This document shows positions 49,575 to 58,968 of a stretch of 64,000 nt of DNA, one piece after another. The notes under the pieces were generated by a model that worked only from the letters and a program-made list of their open reading frames with translations, had not been told where the DNA came from and made no database searches. Position 1 is the stretch's first letter; each line of letters starts with the position of its first letter. The DNA comes from Candidatus Nanohaloarchaea archaeon. Its GTDB lineage: Archaea; Nanohalarchaeota; Nanosalinia; Nanosalinales; Nanosalinaceae. The translations under genes and the position numbers were made by a program. The stretch lies in NCBI GenBank assembly GCA_014297435.1, contig JACOQA010000002.1, positions 62,001 to 126,000 of the forward strand, in the 5' to 3' direction.

Positions 49575-50100
49575 AACTATGAATACGGCCCTGAATACCA
49601 ACTGGACCATGCATGTGGGACCGGTTAGCTATAACTCTATCAGGGCCAAGGCCTTCTCTACTATTAAATATTTCCTGGCAGAGTAGAGCGGGATGACGCC
49701 TTGGCCTCGATGATGAGGTCAGTCACGCCGACCGCGAACACCAAAAAACTCTGAGGAAATGTCCTGTCACTTCCTACACCTGTGGACTTTCCTTGAAGGA
49801 CGTGTTCTGCCTAGCAAGGGTGGAGCACGTCCCCGGAACATTTACAGCCCATCCGACAACACATGATCAACACACAAGGTGCCTACAATCGACGCAAACG
49901 CAAAGCACTTCGAAACCGAGCTTCAGGCAACACATGAGCACAACAGCCGCGCAGAAACAGAGCTCTCGCAGGAAGCAACGGTTTTGACAGCAACAGCACT
50001 TTAAGCAGGGAGCGCTCCCTAAGCCGGAGCCCATTGTTACCTATAATCGTATTTTTGCCTCTAAACTCCGGCTTACAGGGAAAAAGTTCCCTGTAAAACC
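49575..50100 (+). ncRNA. candidate structured noncoding RNA region, family unassigned
   Basis: TATA-like cttataaaa at about 49545; multiple strong complementary arms: 49587-49594/49640-49647, 49644-49652/49698-49706, 49656-49662/49682-49688, 49798-49811/49819-49832, 50020-50029/50066-50075. No plausible CDS. Confidence 0.45.
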
Positions 50101-50116
50101 TTCCTCTCTTCTCTTT

Positions 50117-50587
50117 TTACTCCATAGAAGCCGATTCAAACGCTGCCCAACCATTAGCCATCGAATCCAGTATCGAGGTAAAACTTCTAGCCGGCTTTAC
50201 AACCTTTCTCCGACCTTTCTTACCTTCTCTCGGACCTCTATATTCAAGATATTCGTATTTGATAACGCCCAACCTCCTCAGCTTCGGCAGTATGTTGTTT
50301 TTCAGGTTGGACTTGCCTTTCTCGTGACCCCATTCATCGAACGCGTTAAGCTTCTCAGAGTTGATTTCGCCCTCATCCTTCAACTCTCTCAAAAATATCT
50401 TAGCATACTTGTTCCGTTTTGGGCTTTGCTCTTTAGGGAAGAACAGGTCTACAATCTTTTCCCAGTTCCATGCCCTTTCACTCTTCTTGAACTTCTGCTC
50501 GTCCTCCGGAATCGCCATACTATGCTTTGTGACAATTGTGGTAGAGGTCCTAGCCTCTTCATCGACAAACGGATGTTCATCGCCCAT
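50117..50587 (-). CDS. winged-helix-like hypothetical protein
   Basis: 156-aa ORF; KSNLKNNILPKLRRLGVIKYEYLEYRG resembles wHTH wing. Confidence 0.6.
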   Translation of the reverse strand: MGDEHPFVDEEARTSTTIVTKHSMAIPEDEQKFKKSERAWNWEKIVDLFFPKEQSPKRNKYAKIFLRELKDEGEINSEKLNAFDEWGHEKGKSNLKNNILPKLRRLGVIKYEYLEYRGPREGKKGRRKVVKPARSFTSILDSMANGWAAFESASME

Positions 50588-50664
50588 ACAGAAGTTCTTA
50601 ACAAAGATTGTATATCAAGTTTTCATAGAATATTTTTTCAATAACTGAGAAACAAAATGAGATT

Positions 50665-50799
50665 ATGAAATTCAATCTCTCGAACCTAGGTTTTCTCGGA
50701 GTTCTGGGAGTCCTCGGAACCGTGACAAATCAACCTAGCCTATACTCACTGTTCGCACTCTTCGCATTATACGGTCTGGATAAGGAAATAGAGTTTTAG
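50665..50799 (+). CDS. 44-aa small membrane protein
   Basis: MKFNLSNLGFLGVLGVLGTVTNQPSLYSLFALFALYGLDKEIEF*; not in ORF track (below cutoff). Confidence 0.5.
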   Translation: MKFNLSNLGFLGVLGVLGTVTNQPSLYSLFALFALYGLDKEIEF

Positions 50800-51500
50800 A
50801 ACTCTAGCCTTCGATAACCTAGAATAAAACCTGCGGCTGAAAGTATTGACAGCAGCAATAATGCAGTCCAAACTGCTTCAATACCGGCTCCGTCCACCAT
50901 CACCGCTCTCATCGCTTCTACACCGTGAGTCAACGGAATGAACTGTTGAACTAAAACCAGGATTTCAGGCAAGCTATTGGAGGTGTAGAAAACCGGCGCC
51001 AGAAAAGTCATTCCTAGGAGGAAAATAGTCAAGAATTTCTGAACATCGGCATGTTCCGTCACGAAGGATCCGATCAAAAGACCTATTCCGGCATGCGCTA
51101 GAACCGAGAGAACAAGTATAGGAAGAATCTCAATACCAAGATTCAGAGAAGTCGCTAAAGTCCCCACACCTATAACCATGAAGGAAAATACCACGGGAAG
51201 GCTCGCAATCAACACCTTTGCGGATACATATTCGGTCTTCGAAAGCCTCGAGCCTCTGTACATTCTGTAAAGACCTTTTTCCTTGTCCCCCGCAATAGAG
51301 TATGCAATTGCGCTAATCGCGGCATATGAAACTATAAACACGGAGTAGGACGCAACTATCTCAGCAGTCGTACCTTGATTCAATACGAACGCAGTCAAAC
51401 CAAGAACGCCGAAAACCATCAAAACCCCGTATAACATGTTGACAGGGTTTCTGATAGTATCAAGTAGGTATGCTTTCAGCAGTTGTTTAACCTTTCTCAT
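50796..51500 (-). CDS. ABC-2 type transporter permease
   Basis: Six TM pattern, PLTHGVEAMRAVMVDG. Confidence 0.88.
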   Translation of the reverse strand: MRKVKQLLKAYLLDTIRNPVNMLYGVLMVFGVLGLTAFVLNQGTTAEIVASYSVFIVSYAAISAIAYSIAGDKEKGLYRMYRGSRLSKTEYVSAKVLIASLPVVFSFMVIGVGTLATSLNLGIEILPILVLSVLAHAGIGLLIGSFVTEHADVQKFLTIFLLGMTFLAPVFYTSNSLPEILVLVQQFIPLTHGVEAMRAVMVDGAGIEAVWTALLLLSILSAAGFILGYRRLEF

Positions 51501-52338
51501 ATCTTCTTCCTGTCACCTCGAAAAAGACATCTTCGAGACCTGGCTTCTCAACTGAAAGATTTCGAAGATCATCTAAAACACCGCGATCAACCAGCTCCTT
51601 CAAAACTTCGTGGGGTTTATCGGTTCTAAGCTCGAAAAAACCATCACTTGAAACCGCTCTTTCTTTAAAGCCTTCAGGAACATCTCCTTCCGCCTTCAGA
51701 ATATAATCAGCATTGATATCAGAAATAAGATCTTTGGGTGAACCCGAGACGACTTCCTTGCCGCCTTCAATTATAATTACTCTGTCGCAGAGTTTCTCTG
51801 CCTCCTCCATCGAATGAGTCGAGACCATAACACCTGTCTGGGAAGTGAAGCTCTCTATCATCTCACAGATATCTTTACGAGCTCGAGGATCTAGTCCGGA
51901 GTTAGGTTCGTCAAGCAAGAGGTAATCCGGATCTTTGAGGACCCCTGAAGCAATATTAAGCTTCTTCTTATTACCTCCTGAAAGATCAGTCACGTATTTA
52001 TCCATCTCTGACTCGAGGCCTACCTTCCGATATATCTCAGTGTCTTGGGACTCGTTTAGAACACCCATCATCTCAAGAAACTCCTTTACTTTTAGTTTCG
52101 AGCTGTATTCGGTCTCTTGAAAGACCACCGACACTTTGTCCCTTACAGGATTGCCTCCGGCGCCTACTTTCCCTGATTCTGGCTCGATCAAGCCGGCAAG
52201 CACCTGCATCGTCGTTGTTTTTCCTGCTCCGTTCGGACCAAGAAGACCGACAATTTCGCCTTTTTCAAGACTCAGACTTAAGTTTTCCACAGCCTTTGTT
52301 TCGCCGAAGGTTTTCGACAGGTTTTCCACTTTTAGCAT
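51487..52338 (-). CDS. ABC transporter ATP-binding protein (ABC-2 partner)
   Basis: GPNGAGKTTTMQVL, LSGGNKKKLNIASGVL, LLLDEPNSGLDP. Confidence 0.95.
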   Translation of the reverse strand: MLKVENLSKTFGETKAVENLSLSLEKGEIVGLLGPNGAGKTTTMQVLAGLIEPESGKVGAGGNPVRDKVSVVFQETEYSSKLKVKEFLEMMGVLNESQDTEIYRKVGLESEMDKYVTDLSGGNKKKLNIASGVLKDPDYLLLDEPNSGLDPRARKDICEMIESFTSQTGVMVSTHSMEEAEKLCDRVIIIEGGKEVVSGSPKDLISDINADYILKAEGDVPEGFKERAVSSDGFFELRTDKPHEVLKELVDRGVLDDLRNLSVEKPGLEDVFFEVTGRRYEKG

Positions 52339-52363
52339 AGATAGAAATAAGTCATAAAGGTGT

Positions 52364-52681
52364 TTAAAGACTGTTCCAGCTTTCCATTCCGCCCTCTATA
52401 TTTCTGGCGTCGAATCCTTTCTTCCTTAGAAGCTCTGCTATCTTCTTGCTGGAATCTCCTTCCCAGCAGACAACGTAAACAGGTTCTTCTTTCGAGAATT
52501 CGTCCATGAGCTTTTCTACAGGCTGGAAGGCAAACTTCTTGTAGTAAACATTCAGAACTGTGGCGTTTTCGTGTCTTATGTGAGCCTGTGAGAAGTCCTC
52601 TTCGTCCCTGACGTCCAGGACCTGTGTATCGCCGCTTTGGAGGCTTTTCTCTAGCTGTTCTGTATCTGCTTTGTTCGCCAC
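52364..52681 (-). CDS. rhodanese-like domain protein
   Basis: VLDVRDEEDFSQAHI; active-site loop VVCWEGDSSKKIA. Confidence 0.85.
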   Translation of the reverse strand: MANKADTEQLEKSLQSGDTQVLDVRDEEDFSQAHIRHENATVLNVYYKKFAFQPVEKLMDEFSKEEPVYVVCWEGDSSKKIAELLRKKGFDARNIEGGMESWNSL

Positions 52682-52764
52682 GGAGAAGTATAGCTTACCG
52701 TACCTTCATAAAAGGTTGATCTTGGGAGGGAGTTAAAAGCTTGAGAGCCCGCCAATTTTACGTG

Positions 52765-53271
52765 ATGGAGTACGAAAACCTTTCACGCGAAGAACTTGGG
52801 GAAGCCCTAGAAACCTTCGAAAAAGAAGTAGATGAACTAGAACAGGAAAAGAATAAATGGGAAGAGAAAGCCAAAAAAGTGAAGGCGGACTTCGAGAACT
52901 ACAAGAAGAAACAGGATGAAAGGAAGGAGAAATGGCAGCATAGAGCTAGAGAGGATCTTGCCGAGGACCTAATCCAGATAATGGACAATCTTGAGCGCGC
53001 GATTGCGTCTGCAGACGAGGACTCAACTGTTCTACAGGGCGTAAAGATGGTTGCCGACCAACTGCTTAGCGAATTGGAGAAGAGAGGGTTGGAAAGAATC
53101 GACGCTGAGGGCGAAGAGTTCGATCCAAGGCTGCACAAAGCCGTCGATACCGAAGAGCATGAGGAGGAGAACAAAGTGCTTAAACAGAAAAGGAAAGGGT
53201 ACATGTTTGGCGATAAGGTCTTAAGAGAGGCGGAAGTAGTGGTTTCGAAGCGTGCTGAAGAGCAGAACTGA
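52765..53271 (+). CDS. grpE: GrpE nucleotide exchange factor
   Basis: KKVKADFENYKKKQDERKE, GVKMVADQLLSELEKRGLERIDAEGEEFDPRLHKAV. Start ATG 52765. Confidence 0.95.
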   Translation: MEYENLSREELGEALETFEKEVDELEQEKNKWEEKAKKVKADFENYKKKQDERKEKWQHRAREDLAEDLIQIMDNLERAIASADEDSTVLQGVKMVADQLLSELEKRGLERIDAEGEEFDPRLHKAVDTEEHEEENKVLKQKRKGYMFGDKVLREAEVVVSKRAEEQN

Positions 53272-53315
53272 GAATCGACGAAAATTATTTATTAGAAAGT
53301 AGCAAATGACCAGTC

Positions 53316-54107
53316 GTGCAGTCCGTCGAACTAAAAGAATCCGATCTGAGAGATTTTTTAGACGCCGAGAGGAAGCGTCTAGATGAGATTTATCCGAAAG
53401 ATGATGTTCCTGACGACCCACTCCTATTTTTGAATAAAGATCTCATTCCCGAAGGCAGTCACGGATCAATAGTCTACGAAGATGACTTCTCCGGAGTTGC
53501 CCTCCCAGAAAGCTCCGTTGGAGACCACTCCGTTCCGGACAATCATGATGAAGATAGCTGGAAAATAATACTGGAGGATCAGAGGAGAAAAACCCTCAGA
53601 CATGAATTAACCCATATATGCTATAGGAACCACCATTTAGGCGACCAAACCGCTCCTGTGAAAAGTGGCTCCGACCCTTCTGCAGCCTACTTGGAAGCTG
53701 TTGCGATGTGGGAGGAAACCCATATATCTGAACCTCTGAAACCTTTTAATCTTGAAGAATATGGCGCACAAGGATTGGAGGATATACCCGAATTCTGGGA
53801 TAGATTCATAGCAGACAAACAGAATCCTAGGTCTATAGATGACCCTCACAGATTCGGCACCCTCTCTGCTTACCTAATCGAACGCGGCTATCTTGAGAAC
53901 CATGACCTCAAAGAGGCCAAAAAAAGAACGCGGAGAGATCTTCTGAATGTGAGTAGCAACAAAGAGCTTGAACAAGCGAATAGGCAGGCAGCAGAAACGC
54001 TATCAATTCCTTACTTTCCTGACCTTATTAGAGGACGAACTGTGAACCACTTAGACTCAGAAATTGCCGAAGTATATCTATCCAAAGGGGAAAATATTCT
54101 TAGATAA
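53316..54107 (+). CDS. hypothetical protein with HExxH zincin motif
   Basis: GTG start; TLRHELTHICYRNHHLGD. Confidence 0.7.
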   Translation: MQSVELKESDLRDFLDAERKRLDEIYPKDDVPDDPLLFLNKDLIPEGSHGSIVYEDDFSGVALPESSVGDHSVPDNHDEDSWKIILEDQRRKTLRHELTHICYRNHHLGDQTAPVKSGSDPSAAYLEAVAMWEETHISEPLKPFNLEEYGAQGLEDIPEFWDRFIADKQNPRSIDDPHRFGTLSAYLIERGYLENHDLKEAKKRTRRDLLNVSSNKELEQANRQAAETLSIPYFPDLIRGRTVNHLDSEIAEVYLSKGENILR

Positions 54108-54190
54108 TTCTTCAAGTTAGTTTGAGCAACATGATAGTGAGAAGGCTGGAAAGAAGCCGGAGTCGTAGTAGGAGAAGGTAGGAATAAGAA

Positions 54191-54604
54191 TTAAGAAGTT
54201 TCTACTTGCTCCATTCTTTCTATAGCCTGTTCTGCGTCACCACACAAATTTTCTACCTCCTCTAACGTAGATACAAGTTCCCTTAACTCCGATATTTCAT
54301 TATCAATATCTTGTCTTATCTGCTCAATTTGCTCTTCAAACGCATTTTCATCCTTAAGAACTTGTTTCAATTCCTGTTCGCCAGCTTTACCTTCGTTGTA
54401 TTTCTCAAGGAACGGAACTAATTCATTCTGAATGAACTTTGCCATCCGTGTGCCTTCCATAGACTCATCTAACTGGTTCAGATGGCCTTCAGCCGACTCT
54501 ATTAAATTACTGGATTTCGTAACTTTTCCAGAAAATAATTTAATGACCTTAACATGCCTCTCTAACTCTCCGTTCGACATACGTCTTTCATAGACTAGCA
54601 GCAT
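54191..54604 (-). CDS. coiled-coil hypothetical protein
   Basis: Helical E/Q-rich ORF; start probably internal (MLLVYERRMSNGELERH), listed start 54631. Confidence 0.6.
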   Translation of the reverse strand: MLLVYERRMSNGELERHVKVIKLFSGKVTKSSNLIESAEGHLNQLDESMEGTRMAKFIQNELVPFLEKYNEGKAGEQELKQVLKDENAFEEQIEQIRQDIDNEISELRELVSTLEEVENLCGDAEQAIERMEQVETS

Positions 54605-54701
54605 TTTAAATCTAGGTCCAAAAGTGAGCAAAACAATCCACTTTAAAAATTTTTAATCACGTAAACAAAAATAGAGTTTATTCTAAAGGTGAATCAATAA
54701 A

Positions 54702-56624
54702 ATGGCGAAGATAGTCGGAATCGACCTCGGAACAACAAGAAGCGCAGTAGCTTCAGTAGAAGACGGAGAACCCAAAATCCTCGAAAACAGCGAAGGAGAA
54801 AGAGTAACACCTTCCATAGTCGCATTTGACGACGGCGAAAGACTTGTAGGAAAGCCGGCTAAGAACCAGATGCTGACAAACGAGGAAAATACTGTAAAGT
54901 CGATCAAACGCCACATGGGCGAGGACTACGAAGTCAATCTAGAGGGAGAAGCCTACACGCCACAGCAAATCTCCTCGATGATCCTCCAGAAACTCAAGAA
55001 CGATGCAGAAGACAAACTGGGAGACGATGTCGAGAAAGCAGTTATCACAGTCCCAGCACACTTCAACGACGCACAGAGACAAGCAACAAAAGATGCGGGA
55101 GAGATCGCAGGTCTCGAAGTAGAGAGAATCCTCAACGAGCCAACCGCAGCAGCACTCGCATACGGCCTAGACGATGAATCAGAGAAAACAGTACTTGTAT
55201 ACGACTTCGGAGGAGGAACATTCGACGTAACAGTCCTAGAAATGGGAGACGGAATCTACGAAGTCCAATCCACAGAAGGAGACAACAACCTTGGTGGAGA
55301 CGACTTCGACCAGGAAATAATCGACTGGGTACTCGAAAAGTTCGAGGAAGAAAAAGGAATCGATCTTTCCGAGAACGATGAAGCTCTCCAGAGAGTTAGA
55401 GAGAACGCGGAGGAAGCCAAGAAAGAGCTTTCCTCGAGGAAACAGACCAAAATCAACATTCCGTTCATCCATCAGGACGACGAAGGAAACACATACAACA
55501 TCGACTACGAACTCACACGTTCAAAGTTCGAAGATCTTGTAGAAGATCTGATCCAGAGAACAACAGATCCGACAGAGACCGCAATCGAAGATGCAGGCAT
55601 CTCAAAGTCAGAAATAGACGACGTAATCCTCGTAGGAGGAACAACTAGAGTTCCGGCTGTAAAGGAACATGTCCAAGCAATTACAGGGATGGAACCGGAC
55701 CAAGAAGTCAACCCTGCAGAAGCAGTTGCACAAGGAGCAGCGATTCAGGCAGGAAGCATTACAGGAGAGATGGACGACCTACTGCTTCTTGATGTTGCAC
55801 CTCTCAGCCTTGGAGTCGAAGTCAAGGGAGGTTTAACGGAAACACTGATCGAGAAGAACACAACAATCCCTGCAGAAGAGTCCAAAGTGTTCACGACCGC
55901 CCAGAACAACCAGACAGCGGTAACCGTGCACGTTGTGCAGGGAGAGAGAGAAATGGCCAAAGACAACAAATCTCTTGGCCAGTTCAACCTTCAGGGAATC
56001 CCTCCAGCACAGGCAGGACAGCCTCAGATCGAAGTAACTTTCGAAATCGACTCAGACGGAATCCTCAACGTCTCCGCAGAAGAGCAGCAGAGCGGAGAAG
56101 AAGCCTCAATCAGTATAGACGACACATCAAGACTTGACGAGGACGAGATCGAGGAGATGAAAGAACAGGCAGAAAAACACGAGGAAGAAGACAAGCTGAA
56201 ACGTGAGTTCATCGAGACCAAGAACAAGGCAGATCAAATAGCCTCTCAGGCAGAAACACAGATTGACAACTTCAAAGACGAAGTAGACGAAGAGCTGATT
56301 GAGGGAATCGAAGATGCGATCGAAGACGTTGAAGAAGCCAAGGAAGAAGCAGAAGAGATCGACGATCTTGAAGAGGCATCGGAGCATATCGACTCCGCAA
56401 TCGAGGACTTGGAAAACGAGCTACAGGAGATCGGCCAGGAAATGTATGACGGCCAGCAGGGAGGAATGGGCGGTTTCGACCCAAGTAACATGTCAGAAGA
56501 AGATCTGAAGGAAGCAGCCCAGAACATGGGCGGAATGGGCGGAGCTCCCGGAAACTCTGGTGACGATGAAGTAGTCGACGCAGACTACGAAGAAGTCGAC
56601 ACAGACGAGGAGAAGAAAGAATAA
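54702..56624 (+). CDS. dnaK: DnaK (Hsp70) chaperone
   Basis: [33 protein letters not shown], bacterial-type length and GGMGG tail. Confidence 0.98.
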   Translation: MAKIVGIDLGTTRSAVASVEDGEPKILENSEGERVTPSIVAFDDGERLVGKPAKNQMLTNEENTVKSIKRHMGEDYEVNLEGEAYTPQQISSMILQKLKNDAEDKLGDDVEKAVITVPAHFNDAQRQATKDAGEIAGLEVERILNEPTAAALAYGLDDESEKTVLVYDFGGGTFDVTVLEMGDGIYEVQSTEGDNNLGGDDFDQEIIDWVLEKFEEEKGIDLSENDEALQRVRENAEEAKKELSSRKQTKINIPFIHQDDEGNTYNIDYELTRSKFEDLVEDLIQRTTDPTETAIEDAGISKSEIDDVILVGGTTRVPAVKEHVQAITGMEPDQEVNPAEAVAQGAAIQAGSITGEMDDLLLLDVAPLSLGVEVKGGLTETLIEKNTTIPAEESKVFTTAQNNQTAVTVHVVQGEREMAKDNKSLGQFNLQGIPPAQAGQPQIEVTFEIDSDGILNVSAEEQQSGEEASISIDDTSRLDEDEIEEMKEQAEKHEEEDKLKREFIETKNKADQIASQAETQIDNFKDEVDEELIEGIEDAIEDVEEAKEEAEEIDDLEEASEHIDSAIEDLENELQEIGQEMYDGQQGGMGGFDPSNMSEEDLKEAAQNMGGMGGAPGNSGDDEVVDADYEEVDTDEEKKE

Positions 56625-56642
56625 AGGAGTTTTTTAGCTCCC

Positions 56643-56825
56643 TTAATTCTCCTTTAATTTTGTGTAACCGAGAACCGCATTACTTATTGCTAATGCAAAA
56701 ATCGCGATCGACATCAAGTATTCGCCGAGGTAGCCGACAATCAGCGCTGAAACGGTTGTAAAAACAACCACGCTAATCCAGAACCCCTTATCATGCTCAA
56801 GATCATCTAAATCGACAAGACTCAT
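56643..56825 (-). CDS. small two-TM membrane protein
   Basis: 60-aa hydrophobic ORF between dnaK and dnaJ. Confidence 0.55.
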   Translation of the reverse strand: MSLVDLDDLEHDKGFWISVVVFTTVSALIVGYLGEYLMSIAIFALAISNAVLGYTKLKEN

Positions 56826-56858
56826 GAAAACACATCATTCGAACGAGAAATAAAAATT

Positions 56859-57932
56859 ATGGCAAAGGAATACTACGAACTTCTAGGAGTATCAGAAGAC
56901 GCAAGTCAGGACGAAATCAAAAAAGCTTACAGGAAGAAGGCGAAGAAATACCACCCTGATTCTAACAAGGATACTGCGGATGAGGAGAAGTTCAAGAAGA
57001 TAAACAAGGCCTACGACGTTCTTTCAGATGAAGACAAAAGAAAGAAGTACGACCAGTTCGGAAAACAAGGAGTCGAAGGCCATGCCGGAAGAGGTCAAAG
57101 ACGAGCTGCATCAAACTTCCAGGATCTGTTCGAACAAATCTTCGGAGGCGGAGGTTTTGGCAGCCAAAGAAAGAGAGGTGGAAAGAACCTCAAAATACAT
57201 ACTACAATAAGCCTAGGCGAAGCCTACTCAGGCGTTGAAAAAACTTTTGAGGTTGAGAGAAAGGCAAAATGTTCCGAATGCAGCGGAACCGGAGCTGAAA
57301 ATGGCAATACATCAACATGTTCCGAGTGTAACGGTAGAGGTCAGGTAAGAAAAGTTCAAAGAACTCCGCTAGGAAGGATGGAGACCGCGGCCGAATGCCC
57401 TAAATGCAACGGCTCAGGGAAAGTGCCTGAAGAAAAGTGCTCAAATTGTGACGGATCCGGTACCGAGAAGAAAGAAGAGACCGTTACCGTGAAAGTTCCG
57501 GAAGGAGTTCGGGATGGGCAACGTCTCAGAGTCAGAAATAAAGGAAACCGCAGCTCGACCGGTGAGACCGGCGACCTCTACGTCTATATCTCAGTTGAAG
57601 AACATGAAAGCCTTGAGAGAAAGGACCACGACCTGTTTACAACAGTAACCTTAGGTGTGGGGGACGTTGCATTAGGCACTTCAGTTGAGATCGACCATCC
57701 TGACTCAAATATCCAGGTCGATGTTCCGAAAGGCACACAGCCCGGACAAGTACTAAGACTTAACGGAAAGGGAATGCCCTCAAGAAGAGGAAGAAACGGA
57801 GATCTCTACGTAAAAGTGGATGTCGAGATCCCCAAGGATGTTTCAGAAGATCAGAGAGAAGTGCTTGAAGGAATGAGAAAGAAGCCTAAAGAAGACCGTT
57901 CGTTCTTCGAGACAGTGAAAGATTTCATATAA
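56859..57932 (+). CDS. dnaJ: DnaJ (Hsp40) chaperone
   Basis: J domain with HPD, GGGGFG linker, four CxxCxG repeats. Confidence 0.97.
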   Translation: MAKEYYELLGVSEDASQDEIKKAYRKKAKKYHPDSNKDTADEEKFKKINKAYDVLSDEDKRKKYDQFGKQGVEGHAGRGQRRAASNFQDLFEQIFGGGGFGSQRKRGGKNLKIHTTISLGEAYSGVEKTFEVERKAKCSECSGTGAENGNTSTCSECNGRGQVRKVQRTPLGRMETAAECPKCNGSGKVPEEKCSNCDGSGTEKKEETVTVKVPEGVRDGQRLRVRNKGNRSSTGETGDLYVYISVEEHESLERKDHDLFTTVTLGVGDVALGTSVEIDHPDSNIQVDVPKGTQPGQVLRLNGKGMPSRRGRNGDLYVKVDVEIPKDVSEDQREVLEGMRKKPKEDRSFFETVKDFI

Positions 57933-58656
57933 GCGCCTTGATATACGGTATAGAGTACATTATGGCGACCCCTATAGAGAAAACTAGAACGTGTGGCGCC
58001 CAGTTATCCTCGATATCCTTTATTTCGGGCATCAGGTCGCTTCCCGCGATATAGACAAAGTTGCCGACAACCAGAGGCAGAAGGATGCTTTGGATAGAAC
58101 CAGAAACATTTGAAAGCATTATAACAGCTAAAGCGCCTAGAAACATGAAAACACTGATACCTAGGTTAAAACCGAAGGCTTTGACTCGTGTAAAGCCCGA
58201 GTGGACAAGTATTCCAAAGTCTCCTATTTCTTTAGGCACTTTATGGAGTGCGACAGCGATTGTTGCGGCGACACCTGCGGAAGTCGATGCAAGAAAGCTT
58301 GAGGCGATCAATATACCGTCCAGTATGTTGTGTATGGCGTCACCTACAACCAATACTATAGAGAATGGTTCGTAGTGGTGGTCTGCGTGATGGCAGTGCC
58401 AGTGTACAAGTTTTTCGAGCAGGAAGGATCCAAGTATTCCTGCCATTATAGCGAGACCTGTGAACCGTGTGTATGATCCGGCGAGTTTGAATACGAGGTG
58501 GATGAATACGCCGCCGAAGATTGTTCCTGCGGAAAGCGAGATCATGTAAGGTATGTAGCGTTCCATTCGCTCTTTCTCCACGAAGAGGAAAAGTGCGCCA
58601 AGCGCAGATAAGACCGCAGTAATACCTATACTTAGAAGTATATTCTTGTAGACCAT
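57925..58656 (-). CDS. ZIP-family metal transporter
   Basis: [17 protein letters not shown] and [15 protein letters not shown] motifs; 8-TM pattern. Confidence 0.92.
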   Translation of the reverse strand: MVYKNILLSIGITAVLSALGALFLFVEKERMERYIPYMISLSAGTIFGGVFIHLVFKLAGSYTRFTGLAIMAGILGSFLLEKLVHWHCHHADHHYEPFSIVLVVGDAIHNILDGILIASSFLASTSAGVAATIAVALHKVPKEIGDFGILVHSGFTRVKAFGFNLGISVFMFLGALAVIMLSNVSGSIQSILLPLVVGNFVYIAGSDLMPEIKDIEDNWAPHVLVFSIGVAIMYSIPYIKALI

Positions 58657-58968
58657 TCAGCCTCTGTGATATTTTCTCGAACCACAGTATTAAATTAAGG
58701 TACAAAAAAAGAAGGTTTTTAGTAAAAACAGTATCCTTTTAGTTTGCGTCTTCACCTCTTAAGCCCGGTACAGTAAGTCTTTCAAGTTCAACCTCGAACT
58801 GGTTCATCACGTTAGGATCCATTACTCCGATCACCCTTGGAAAAGTTTTTGATCTTAGATATTCAAAAAGAAAGTTTCAGTAAGTTATAGGAGTCCTGAG
58901 ACAACAAAAACCCTTATTAGAAAACAAAAACTATACACTACAACTTAAAGGTTTTATCGATCCTAAAA

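Noticed and set aside
49706-49755. TGATGA...CTGA as a C/D box sRNA
   Set aside because: No clear C'/D' boxes and it sits within a larger structured region; evidence too weak for a separate call.
49753-49794. GAGGAAAtGTCC / AAGGAAAGTCC as the RNase P CR-I core
   Set aside because: The plus-strand match has an inserted base and no ACAGAA...GGCUUA partner was found; the minus-strand match also lacks a partner. Left for cmscan.
49793-49987. 64-aa + strand ORF
   Set aside because: Lies inside strong RNA-like stems; H/T/Q-rich composition unlike the acidic proteome.
50020-50075. GCCGGAG...CTCCGGC as a tRNA acceptor stem (or split tRNA half)
   Set aside because: About 52 nt total, no T-loop or anticodon arm recognisable.
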